A stretch of 64,000 nt of DNA, from positions 7,878,580 to 7,942,579 of the forward strand of contig NZ_AP025018.1 in NCBI RefSeq assembly GCF_019977735.1. Direction: 5' to 3'. A program made the translations under genes and the position numbers. This DNA is from Calothrix sp. PCC 7716 (lineage in GTDB: Bacteria > Cyanobacteriota > Cyanobacteriia > Cyanobacteriales > Nostocaceae). Numbering within the stretch: the stretch's first letter is position 1; each line of letters begins with the position of its first letter. The notes under the pieces are model-generated. The model saw only the letters and a list, made by a program, of their open reading frames with translations, made no database searches and was not told the DNA's origin. Below are positions 43,682 through 51,902 of this stretch, one piece after another.

Positions 43682-45013
43682 CTATAATTTGGAATTGAAT
43701 TTTGAAATTGTTTGTACAAAATCTAATTTATCAAGTTGACTAGTTGATTCAAACCAGGGTAAGTTGGTAATAACAATACCCAAAGTTTCGCGAGATTGAT
43801 TATATTTGGCATATTTAGTTCCAGTCTCTGTAATGGTAAACAATAAAATATGTTCATGAATATCAAATATTTCAACCATTGGTTCATGAGCAGCAATACT
43901 TAACATATATGAACCAGGCATTAAAAACATCGCTGGCATTTTAACTGATACTTCATAAGTACCTATATTGCGTGGTTTCATCTGTACAGTATCTGACTGA
44001 CTTGATGTCAAAACTGCAATACCATCACTTGTGTGTATCCGAACTGATAAATCAACATTATTGATAGGTTGAGTCACTTCGTAATCAAAATTTATATAAA
44101 AAGGATGACGGACATCTAGTTCAGATGATTCTATATATTCATCATTGATAAGTCGAATTTGCTTGAAAAATAATTTCTTCTTTTCTCTAATTGACTCGAT
44201 ATTACTAACTAACGTCATTTTTCCATTACTGGTACTCCCTTGCGCCAAATACTTGCCAATTACAGAGTTAATATTTCCTGACTGAATTACTTTACCGGAA
44301 GCTAAATAAATGCCTGTTGTACAAAGTTGGGTTATCGTTCCCATATTATGGCTAACAAATAAAACTGTTCTTCCTTCCCTACCTACTTCTTCCATCTTAC
44401 CCAAACATTTTTTTTGAAATTGGGCATCCCCAACTGCTAGTACTTCATCAACAATTAGAATTTCTGGTTCTAAATGTGCTGCCACTGCAAATGCTAGGCG
44501 TACATACATACCAGATGAATAACGTTTTACGGGGGTATCTAAAAACTTTTCAATTTCAGCAAAATCAACTATTTCGTCGAATTTACGTGTAATTTCTAAC
44601 TTACTCATTCCCAAAATGGCACCATTGAGGAAAATATTCTCTCGACCCGTTAATTCTGGGTGGAAACCAGTTCCAACTTCGAGTAAGCTGGCAACTCTCC
44701 CAGAAATTCTGATTCTGCCAGTTGTTGGTTCAGTAATTCGACTTAATATTTTTAGTAGTGTTGATTTACCAGCGCCATTACGTCCAATAATACCAACTCT
44801 GTCTCCTTGTTGAATTTCAAACGACACATCATTAAGTGCCCAAAATTCCTCACGGTCTAACTGCGCTTTTGCTCTTTTGCGTGGGTTTAATGCGTTAGTT
44901 AGCGACTTGGCCGCATCTGTAATGGCGCCACGAAATGTTTTATAACTATCTTGTTGATATCCAATAACGTACTTTTTGCTTAAATTTTCAACTCTAATTA
45001 CAGGTTTAGACAT
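43682..45013 (-). CDS. wzt: Polysaccharide ABC exporter ATPase with C-terminal glycan-binding domain (Wzt-like)
   Basis: A 443-residue protein. Residues 1-245 are the nucleotide-binding domain: VENLSKKYVIGYQ, Walker A GRNGAGKST, signature YSSGMYVRLAFA, Walker B ILIVDEVLAVGD, and the H-loop FVSHNMG. Residues about 285-443 form a separate beta-sandwich type domain (FFKQIRLINDEYIES...PFYINFDYEVTQPI), matching the Wzt C-terminal region that recognises the non-reducing end of the glycan. The protein pairs with the permease encoded next upstream (22 bp). Together they move lipid-linked polysaccharide across the inner membrane. Confidence 0.93.
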   Translation of the reverse strand: MSKPVIRVENLSKKYVIGYQQDSYKTFRGAITDAAKSLTNALNPRKRAKAQLDREEFWALNDVSFEIQQGDRVGIIGRNGAGKSTLLKILSRITEPTTGRIRISGRVASLLEVGTGFHPELTGRENIFLNGAILGMSKLEITRKFDEIVDFAEIEKFLDTPVKRYSSGMYVRLAFAVAAHLEPEILIVDEVLAVGDAQFQKKCLGKMEEVGREGRTVLFVSHNMGTITQLCTTGIYLASGKVIQSGNINSVIGKYLAQGSTSNGKMTLVSNIESIREKKKLFFKQIRLINDEYIESSELDVRHPFYINFDYEVTQPINNVDLSVRIHTSDGIAVLTSSQSDTVQMKPRNIGTYEVSVKMPAMFLMPGSYMLSIAAHEPMVEIFDIHEHILLFTITETGTKYAKYNQSRETLGIVITNLPWFESTSQLDKLDFVQTISKFNSKL

Positions 45014-45035
45014 AATATTTTAAAATTAAATAAAA

Positions 45036-45875
45036 TTAAATAACGTCAGCAAAAGTACGTTCCATACGGCGAAAGTACCAAATACCACTTGCAAGTAATA
45101 ATATTACTAGCGCAGTTGACAAAGCAAATCCTGGTAAATATATATTAGATTCCCCTCCTAATATTGCCCAACGAAAGCCATCTATTACACCTACCATTGG
45201 GTTGAGTGAATATAACAGGCGCCATTTTTCATCAATTACTTGACTGCTAAAACCAACTGGAGACACATATAAACCAAACTGAACGATAAACGGAACAATA
45301 ATCCGAAAATCTCTATACTCTACATTTAACGCTGCTAACCATAACCCGGCGCCCATTGATGCTGCAAACGCAATAGCTATAAATAATGGTAGTGTCAAAA
45401 TTCGCCAGTCGGGAATAAAGTTGTAATATGCCATTAAACCAAGTAGAATAATTCCCGATATCATAAAATCTACAAAGCTTACAATTACAGCACTTGTAGG
45501 AACTATTAATCTAGGAAAGTAAACTTTAGAAAGCAAGTTGGCATTATTAATCAAACTATTACTGCATTCAGTTAAGGCGCCAGAAAAAAACTGCCACGGT
45601 AGTAAACCCGCAAAAACCATAATGGGATATGGTGTCGTTCCTTCGCTAGGAAGTTTTGCGATGTTACTAAATACAACGGTAAACACTATCATTGTTAAAA
45701 ATGGACGCACTAATGCCCATGCCATACCAATAATAGTTTGTTTATAGCGAACTAAAATATCACGCCATGCTAAAAAATAAAATAATTCTCTATATTTCCA
45801 TAAGTCTCGCCAATATTGACCTTCGGTTCGACCTGCTTCAATAAGAAGTTCTTTGACTGGTTCCTTGGTTTTCAT
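45036..45875 (-). CDS. wzm: Polysaccharide ABC exporter permease (Wzm-like)
   Basis: A 279-residue ABC-2 permease with six membrane helices (about 35-60, 65-90, 112-135, 140-170, 175-200, 245-270). Typical sequences: FLAWRDILVRYKQTIIGMAWALVRPFLTMIVFTVVF, YPIMVFAGLLPWQFFSGAL and FIVQFGLYVSPVGFSS, as in Wzm/TagG exporters. The start ATG 45875 lies inside the upstream GT4 gene (overlap 38 bp), so the two are translationally coupled. It works with the Wzt-like ATPase encoded directly downstream. Confidence 0.93.
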   Translation of the reverse strand: MKTKEPVKELLIEAGRTEGQYWRDLWKYRELFYFLAWRDILVRYKQTIIGMAWALVRPFLTMIVFTVVFSNIAKLPSEGTTPYPIMVFAGLLPWQFFSGALTECSNSLINNANLLSKVYFPRLIVPTSAVIVSFVDFMISGIILLGLMAYYNFIPDWRILTLPLFIAIAFAASMGAGLWLAALNVEYRDFRIIVPFIVQFGLYVSPVGFSSQVIDEKWRLLYSLNPMVGVIDGFRWAILGGESNIYLPGFALSTALVILLLASGIWYFRRMERTFADVI

Positions 45876-47112
45876 AAATTAGTACGGTAGGGTTAAATTT
45901 TTCTAGTACTTTCTCGATGTCGTTTATCATTCTGTTAATACTAAATTTGGAAACCGCGTGGTTACGACAACGGGCGCCTAGTTGTGGGTCTTCTTGTCTC
46001 CAATTAATAATTTTATTCAAAGTATTGGCTAAGTCGGTTTCATTCCCTGGTTCAAAGAGTCCTCGCTGAAATTCTTCCGTCAAACTTTCGGGTATTCCTC
46101 CGGTACGGCTTGCAACTACTGGCGTACCACATGCCATTGATTCTATAATTGAACGTGGGAATGGTTCCGACCATCTACTCGGCAAAACTGTAACATCACT
46201 AAGTTGATATAAACTTGTTGTATCACTCACATAACCAAGAAAGCTGACGTAATCTTGAATTCCTAAATTAATACTTAATTGTTCTAAGCTTGTTTGATAT
46301 TCCTCTCCTAACAGTACAGGTTTACCTGCAATCAAAAGTTTAATTTGATTGACATTATTATTGGTTTTGGTAAGGTTATGTAATAAGGCGAAGGCATTCA
46401 ATAAAATCTCTAATCCTTTTTCCTTGTCGAGTCTACCAACATAAGAAATTACGCGACTATTATCGGCAATATTCCATTGCTTTCGTTCTTGAAAGTTGGT
46501 AGTTGGTTTATATTTGTCTAAATTAATGCCGTTATGAACTACGTTAATTATATCGCCTTGATAGCCTTTTTGTACCCAATCGGCTTTAGTTTGTTTGGAA
46601 ACAGCTATATATTGCTTAACTCCTTGAAGTCCAATTCTAATTTGAGTACTCAAATTTAGCATTGCAATATGGTGCTTTAATTCTTTAAAATCTAATTTTA
46701 GTTTATGGCGCCATGTGGTTAATTGCGGTGGTGGCAGATGAAGATAGCAAACAAGCGGAATATTCAGAACAAATGAGAGAATGCGACCTATAAAGGTATC
46801 TTGATACTGGTTACTCAGAACAATACTGCTTTCTAATGTATATTCTGGTACCGTACTAGTAATTTGATGCTTGATTTGCAAAATACTAGTTAAGAATTTA
46901 ATAATGTGTGAAGGACGATAAACTCGAAACTGTTTTACCTTTATAGTTTGAATACAAAACTTTTGATATTGTTCCAACAAGTTTTCTTCATCCGAGTAGA
47001 GCAGTACAATTTTATGCCCTCGTTGAGCTAAACCGCGACAAATATCGAATAATACTAACTCTTGTCCACCCCGCTGTGAAGTTGGTTTTTCTTCCAAAAC
47101 AAATATATACAT
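45838..47112 (-). CDS. Glycosyltransferase family 4 (GT4)
   Basis: A 424-residue GT-B enzyme. MYIFVLEEKPTSQRGGQELVLFDICRGLAQRGH is a typical N-terminal acceptor domain start; the donor half carries ISYVGRLDKEKGLEILLNAF, FLGYVSDTTSLYQLSDVTVLPSRWSEP, and E-x7-E in EPFPRSIIESMACG. Its last 12 codons overlap the wzm start, which ties it to the exporter. The GGAAG site upstream of ATG 47112 is modest. Sugar specificity is unknown. Confidence 0.88.
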   Translation of the reverse strand: MYIFVLEEKPTSQRGGQELVLFDICRGLAQRGHKIVLLYSDEENLLEQYQKFCIQTIKVKQFRVYRPSHIIKFLTSILQIKHQITSTVPEYTLESSIVLSNQYQDTFIGRILSFVLNIPLVCYLHLPPPQLTTWRHKLKLDFKELKHHIAMLNLSTQIRIGLQGVKQYIAVSKQTKADWVQKGYQGDIINVVHNGINLDKYKPTTNFQERKQWNIADNSRVISYVGRLDKEKGLEILLNAFALLHNLTKTNNNVNQIKLLIAGKPVLLGEEYQTSLEQLSINLGIQDYVSFLGYVSDTTSLYQLSDVTVLPSRWSEPFPRSIIESMACGTPVVASRTGGIPESLTEEFQRGLFEPGNETDLANTLNKIINWRQEDPQLGARCRNHAVSKFSINRMINDIEKVLEKFNPTVLIYENQGTSQRTSY

Positions 47113-47147
47113 ACAAATACTTCCCTTTTATAAGAAACCGGGCTTTT

Positions 47148-48161
47148 TTATGAAGCATTAAAACTTTTTAACAGAACTCGCAAGAGAGCATCCGGTTTGT
47201 CGATATGTTTTGTAAAATTTAATATTATACGTTTAAAATAGCGCGTTAAATTTCGCACTCCGTTATAACCTTCATTACCAAATAAACGCATCATAAAGAT
47301 GGCTAAATTTAGTCTAAAATAACTTTCCTTGAAAGAAACAAATGGGTAATGTAAAAATGCCTGTTTCCGATATTTAATTGCTGTTTTTATATCTTTATCA
47401 TCAATTGCCAACCACGCAAACCCGATAAATAAACTTGCATAAGCTTGATTTCTTAAATACAGCATATCTAACGGCGCCGTTGCAAATGCTCTTTCATAAA
47501 CTGTTTGCAGTCCATGCATCATTTTTTTACGGTTTTTAGTAACGTTGTATGGATGCTGTCGATAGTAGACTAAAGGTTCTTTTATAACACCAAACTCATA
47601 CTGTTGAGTTATTCGTAGCCAAAAGTCTAAATCTTCAGCATAGGCAAGTTGTGCATCAAAAGCACCTACATTTTCTATACATTGGCGCCGTACCATTGCG
47701 GAACTACCAGTTGATATAACATCCTTAGTTAATAATTCCTTCCATATCATTCCTGATGCATGAGATGCAAAAATACGATTTATCGAATTTCCTAACTCAT
47801 CTATTAATTTTGTCCAAGTGTAAACTACACCTACATTTACATATTTATCTAAATATTCTACTTGTTTCTCTAAATATTCCGGCACCCATAAATCATCAGC
47901 ATCTAAAAATGCAATATATTCACCTTGACTATTGACAAAACCTGTATTTCGTGCTGCTGATACACCTTGATTTGATTGCGTAATTAATCGAATTCGCGAA
48001 TCCTTTGATTGCGGCGCCCATTCCATAATAGAATCAGAACTACCATCGTTAACAATTATGACTTCATAATCGGTGAAAGTTTGCTGCAACACACTATCCA
48101 GAGTTTGTGGCAGGTACCTCATTGCATTGTAAGCTGGGATAATAACAGAAACTTTTGTCAT
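47148..48161 (-). CDS. Glycosyltransferase family 2 (GT2), paralogue A
   Basis: A 337-residue GT-A enzyme: VSVIIPAYNAMRYLPQTLDSVLQQTF, VIIVNDGSSDSI, GVSAARNTGF and metal-binding LDADDLWVPE. It is clearly paralogous to the gene at 49397 (same length, same PAYNAM(R/K)YLP start, the same YYRQHPYNV/YYRQHPNNV block), suggesting duplication within the locus. The ribosome-binding site AGGAG upstream of ATG 48161 is supplied by heptamer units. The C-terminal third is helical and not typical GT fold. Confidence 0.88.
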   Translation of the reverse strand: MTKVSVIIPAYNAMRYLPQTLDSVLQQTFTDYEVIIVNDGSSDSIMEWAPQSKDSRIRLITQSNQGVSAARNTGFVNSQGEYIAFLDADDLWVPEYLEKQVEYLDKYVNVGVVYTWTKLIDELGNSINRIFASHASGMIWKELLTKDVISTGSSAMVRRQCIENVGAFDAQLAYAEDLDFWLRITQQYEFGVIKEPLVYYRQHPYNVTKNRKKMMHGLQTVYERAFATAPLDMLYLRNQAYASLFIGFAWLAIDDKDIKTAIKYRKQAFLHYPFVSFKESYFRLNLAIFMMRLFGNEGYNGVRNLTRYFKRIILNFTKHIDKPDALLRVLLKSFNAS

Positions 48162-48164
48162 ACT

Positions 48165-48205
48165 TAACTCCTAACTCCTACCTTGTAAGGTGGGCACTGC
48201 CCACC
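48165..48205. repeat. Heptamer units joined to a GGGTGGGCACTGCCCACC palindrome
   Basis: TAACTCCTAACTCCTA (two heptamer units) abuts the palindrome GGTGGGCACTGCCCACC. Read on the minus strand the palindrome encodes the C-terminus of the upstream glycosyltransferase, the first heptamer unit gives its stop codon, and the next unit gives the AGGAG of the downstream gene. Confidence 0.85.
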
Positions 48206-49383
48206 CTACTCATGTTTTTATATGCTTCCACTGCCCGTAGTGCATATTGTTCCCAACTCAAGTCTTCAGATTTAAATGCAAGCGCATTTTGCTGTTTTTG
48301 AGCTAGTAATTTTGGGTTATTTGCAAGTTTTGTTAACAGTGAAGCAATAACTTCACTATTGGCTGGAGGAATAATGTAACCTGCAGGATACTCGTCTATA
48401 TTATTTTCCAACTTAACTGGTGATGCATTATTAATACGCAATACGTCTTCACCACCACTATTTGTAGTGCAAATTAAGGGGACACCACAAGCAATTGCTT
48501 GTAAGATGACATATGCAAATCCATCTTCAATACTAGGTAATACAAAAACACTGCTCTGATGGTAATATTCTGCTAACTTTGGTTCGGGAATGTGACCAAT
48601 ACACTTAACCCGTGAGTCTCCAGATGCAATTAGTCGTCCTGTTTCTGGTGTAGCACCTCCAATTAAACAAAGTTCACTGTTGGGAATATTTGCACTGCAA
48701 AAACCTTCGACAAGATAATGTATTCCTTTGCGAACGCTAAGAGAACCAGCGTAAACAACACGAAATACATTATCTTGCTTAACTCCAGGTGAGAAGGTTT
48801 TTAAATTTGTACCAAAACGGTTATGAACTAAACGGTCTAAAGGAAATCCTTCTTCGATAAAACTACGTTCAGCAAAGTAGCTTGGAACTGCAACTTGATT
48901 TGCTAATTCATATTCAGCTAATTCTGTCTTAACTATTTGCGGATGAATTTCTGTACAGGATAGCCCAAATTTTTGATATTCTGCTTCTAGTAATTTTGCT
49001 TGGTAGCTGATATGCGCTGAACTTCGCTCTAAAAGAAATGGTACATTATTTCGCTTTGCCCACTCAATTGCTGGAAGTGAGCAACTCGACCAACCATGAA
49101 CTAATGTACTACCTTCCAAATGACGAACAGCAGACGAAGCAAACATTTGGTATATAGTAGGTAATGATTTACGAACTAATTTGGCGCCACCAACTTTTTC
49201 AATGGCTTTATTTAATAGTAATGTCAGGGGTAAGCTAACGACTTTATCATCAGGTACACCCCAACTGCGTGTTTTGAATTTAGGGTAGTTGGTTATAAGT
49301 CGGTGTAAGTAACCGTTTTTATGCAACTCGCGTGCGAGTTCTATTGCGTGCCATCTTCCACCGACTACTATAGATACTTTCAT
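48178..49383 (-). CDS. Glycosyltransferase family 4 (GT4)
   Basis: A 401-residue GT-B enzyme; ATG 49383 (MKVSIVVGGRWHAIELARELH) is used because the 33 upstream codons have no family character and overlap the neighbouring gene. Donor half: RVVYAGSLSVRKGIHYLVEGF, VFVLPSIEDGFAYVILQAIACG. The usual E-x7-E pair is replaced by Asp and Gln (DGFAYVILQ), which may reflect a divergent subfamily. The last residues (MSRVGSAHLTR) are encoded by the dispersed palindrome, so the natural C-terminus has been extended or replaced. Upstream paralogue-type GT2 gene ends 14 bp away. Confidence 0.85.
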   Translation of the reverse strand: MKVSIVVGGRWHAIELARELHKNGYLHRLITNYPKFKTRSWGVPDDKVVSLPLTLLLNKAIEKVGGAKLVRKSLPTIYQMFASSAVRHLEGSTLVHGWSSCSLPAIEWAKRNNVPFLLERSSAHISYQAKLLEAEYQKFGLSCTEIHPQIVKTELAEYELANQVAVPSYFAERSFIEEGFPLDRLVHNRFGTNLKTFSPGVKQDNVFRVVYAGSLSVRKGIHYLVEGFCSANIPNSELCLIGGATPETGRLIASGDSRVKCIGHIPEPKLAEYYHQSSVFVLPSIEDGFAYVILQAIACGVPLICTTNSGGEDVLRINNASPVKLENNIDEYPAGYIIPPANSEVIASLLTKLANNPKLLAQKQQNALAFKSEDLSWEQYALRAVEAYKNMSRVGSAHLTR

Positions 49384-49396
49384 GGTCGATAAGGGG

Positions 49397-50410
49397 TTAG
49401 AAAAATATTTCGTTTGGTTTCCAGTTTTGTGTTGTGGGTGTAGATGTTTGGTTAGAAATACGTTTTCTGAGTGCGTAAGCAAATTCTAAAAAACGGTTAT
49501 AACCTCCTATACCCAAGTAACGCATTAATGCTATCGCGACACTCAGGCGCCAAAACTCAGGCGATAAAATTTGTTTGGGATCATAACGTAAAGCAGAAGC
49601 ACGAAAATTTGCTGCGAGTTGAAAATCTTTGTCTTTGCTTTGTAATGCTTTCCAAGCTAGTACTAAATTAGCATGACCATAACTTGGCTTTTTCAAATGC
49701 TGAAGTTCGCTTGGCGCTGCCTTGAAAGCACTTTTGATGACTTCATTAAAACCTAGCTGCATCTGGCGCCAGTTTTTAGAAACATTATTAGGATGCTGTC
49801 GGTAGTAGACTAATGGTTGTTTGATAACCGAAAACTCATAAACTGCGGCTATTCTAATCCACATTTCCCAGTCCTCGTTATATCGAATGTTTGTATTAAA
49901 CAAACCAACTTTATTAAAACAACTGCGTCTAACTACAACTGAGGGACAATCAATGATATTTTGAACTAGTAGTTTTGAGTATACATTACCATCAGCGGTT
50001 GGTTTCAGCAATCTACCTGTTGGTTGCCCTTGAGAATTCATCATTGCCGTCCAACTACAACTCAATGCAACTTTCGGATTATTGTCTAATTGAACAACAT
50101 GTGCTTCTAATTTAGTTGGCGCCCATAAATCATCAGCGTCTAAAAGGGCGATATACTCACTTTGAGAAACTAAAATGCCCGTATTACGTGCAACAGATGC
50201 ACCTTGGTTTGGTTGTGAAATAAACTTAAACCGTGAATCTGTGATTTGAGAAGCCCATTGTTTGATATCATCTGAGCTTCCATCATCGACTAATATTACT
50301 TCAAAATCGGTAAAAGTTTGGCGCCAGACACTTTGGAGAGTGTCTGGTAGATATTTCATCGCGTTATATGCTGGAATTACTATTGATACTTTTGGTATTG
50401 GCATATTCAT
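49397..50410 (-). CDS. Glycosyltransferase family 2 (GT2), paralogue B
   Basis: A 337-residue GT-A enzyme: KVSIVIPAYNAMKYLPDTLQSVWRQTF, VILVDDGSSDDI, GASVARNTGI and metal site LDADDLWAPT. It shares full-length architecture with the protein encoded at 47148, including YYRQHPNNVSKNWRQM and a helical C-terminus (LMRYLGIGGYNRFLEFAY). ATG 50410 has AGGAG 9 bp upstream, within a heptamer-like TTAGGAGTTA unit. The two paralogues flank a GT4 gene, as expected for local duplication. Confidence 0.88.
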   Translation of the reverse strand: MNMPIPKVSIVIPAYNAMKYLPDTLQSVWRQTFTDFEVILVDDGSSDDIKQWASQITDSRFKFISQPNQGASVARNTGILVSQSEYIALLDADDLWAPTKLEAHVVQLDNNPKVALSCSWTAMMNSQGQPTGRLLKPTADGNVYSKLLVQNIIDCPSVVVRRSCFNKVGLFNTNIRYNEDWEMWIRIAAVYEFSVIKQPLVYYRQHPNNVSKNWRQMQLGFNEVIKSAFKAAPSELQHLKKPSYGHANLVLAWKALQSKDKDFQLAANFRASALRYDPKQILSPEFWRLSVAIALMRYLGIGGYNRFLEFAYALRKRISNQTSTPTTQNWKPNEIFF

Positions 50411-50442
50411 GATAATTAACTCCTAATTCTTTTTCTCAAAAC

Positions 50443-51870
50443 TCAGAACTCAGCACTCTCTACTAACTTTTGGTTCCATTGCCATCCTGCTACGGATATT
50501 AATGTCCATAAATAGAAAAATAATGTGGTATGGCTCCAAATATTTTCAGTTAACATTCCCACCATAATGGCAGATAGCATTGCAAGTAGAACTAAACATA
50601 AGTTTCTTTGTTTACTATTTGGTTGTGCTGTACGAAATATTTGTAATAAATATGTAAATAGTGCGATGAATAATAATATAAATGCAGCAAATCCGATTAT
50701 TCCACCTTCTGCTAAAGCGCGGATATAGTCGTTGTGTGCATATGCATCAAAAACAGTTAATTGTTTGCATGTTGCTAGTCCATATCCTAATATTGGCTGG
50801 TGTTCCCAAGCTTGTAGTAAAAATGTCCACTGTGCTATGCGCCAGTTAAAACTATTTCCGTCGCTTGCTGATAGTAAAATTGCACGTGATATATCTATAT
50901 TGGAGTTAAACAAAGGTGTACTTGTGAGTGATGCAAGACGCTGTTGTCCAAATTCTGTGCTGGCAAATAAGGCAATGGCTATTGCAAATAGTAAGGCGCC
51001 GCCAATAATTTTTGCTAAACTCAGCTTTGGGGCAATAAATACTAAAAGAAAAACACCAAGCATTGCTAAAGCAAACAAAGCTTTGGTTGCAACGTAGAAA
51101 AACGCTAATAGTCCCAGTAAACACAACCAGTATAAGCGCTGCTTTGCTTTACCTAGTTTCCATAACGTTAACCCAATGAATAACAGTAAAAATGTGGCGA
51201 ATGTATTGGGGTGTCCTAGTGTACCATTCACGCGCGATATACTTGCACCAATGGCACCGTATTCATCTCCACCACCACCAAACATTGGAGGCAAAAGCGA
51301 TGGTGCAAAAATTTGCATTAATGCAATAGTACTAGGCGCAATTAACGCTAAAAATAATCTTGAGACAATGATTTCTGGGTGAACTTTGTCTTTAAGCTGC
51401 AACATTAGCAAATAAACCATCAACCAAGAAAAAATTCGTACCCACTCACGTAAACTCGTTTGTAGTTGTGAAGCATCCGACCCTAAGCCACCTATAAACA
51501 TTAGTACTAGCCATAAAGACTGTAAAATGACCCAAGTAGCAAATACCCACCATAATTTTTCAGTAATTACTTGTTTTTTGGTTATTAGCTGCACTACTAC
51601 ATACAGCAGTGTCAAAGCGCTAACACCAATAGCAAACGCTGCTGGAAGTTGCATTCCTGAAAATGGGTCGAGCGCACTTCGCAGTACTAATAATCCAATT
51701 GCAGCGACTTCAAACCGCATAAAGAAAAATGCAACAATTGGTACTGTCGCAAACCCCAGTCCTAAAAGCATTGGACTTGCACCTGCCATAAAACCAGACA
51801 TGACAGCTATACCCACTCCTAAAAGTGAGACAAACAACGCTAGTAAATGGGAACGAGTACGAGTCAACAT
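50443..51870 (-). CDS. O-antigen ligase/polymerase family membrane protein (Wzy/WaaL-like)
   Basis: A 475-residue membrane protein with about 11-12 hydrophobic helices. The large periplasmic loop near residues 300-385 contains ILGYGLATCKQ and YAHNDYIRALAEGGIIGF, the HN-D-(Y/L)...EGG(I/V)xG signature of O-antigen ligases and Wzy polymerases. It either polymerises repeat units or ligates the glycan to its acceptor; the two cannot be told apart by eye. It lies directly downstream of the Wzc-like gene across a heptamer array, consistent with a Wzy-dependent branch of synthesis. The last residues (ESAEF) come from heptamer-like sequence. Confidence 0.88.
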   Translation of the reverse strand: MLTRTRSHLLALFVSLLGVGIAVMSGFMAGASPMLLGLGFATVPIVAFFFMRFEVAAIGLLVLRSALDPFSGMQLPAAFAIGVSALTLLYVVVQLITKKQVITEKLWWVFATWVILQSLWLVLMFIGGLGSDASQLQTSLREWVRIFSWLMVYLLMLQLKDKVHPEIIVSRLFLALIAPSTIALMQIFAPSLLPPMFGGGGDEYGAIGASISRVNGTLGHPNTFATFLLLFIGLTLWKLGKAKQRLYWLCLLGLLAFFYVATKALFALAMLGVFLLVFIAPKLSLAKIIGGALLFAIAIALFASTEFGQQRLASLTSTPLFNSNIDISRAILLSASDGNSFNWRIAQWTFLLQAWEHQPILGYGLATCKQLTVFDAYAHNDYIRALAEGGIIGFAAFILLFIALFTYLLQIFRTAQPNSKQRNLCLVLLAMLSAIMVGMLTENIWSHTTLFFYLWTLISVAGWQWNQKLVESAEF

Positions 51871-51901
51871 GGAGTTAGGAGTTAGGAGTTAGGAGTTAGG
51901 A
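51870..51901. repeat. STRR GGAGTTA array
   Basis: Four GGAGTTA units fill the 32-bp gap between the wzc-like stop and the wzy/waaL-like ATG. In the sense direction of these genes it reads TAACTCC, so it does not act as a ribosome-binding site. Confidence 0.85.
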
Positions 51902-51902
51902 G

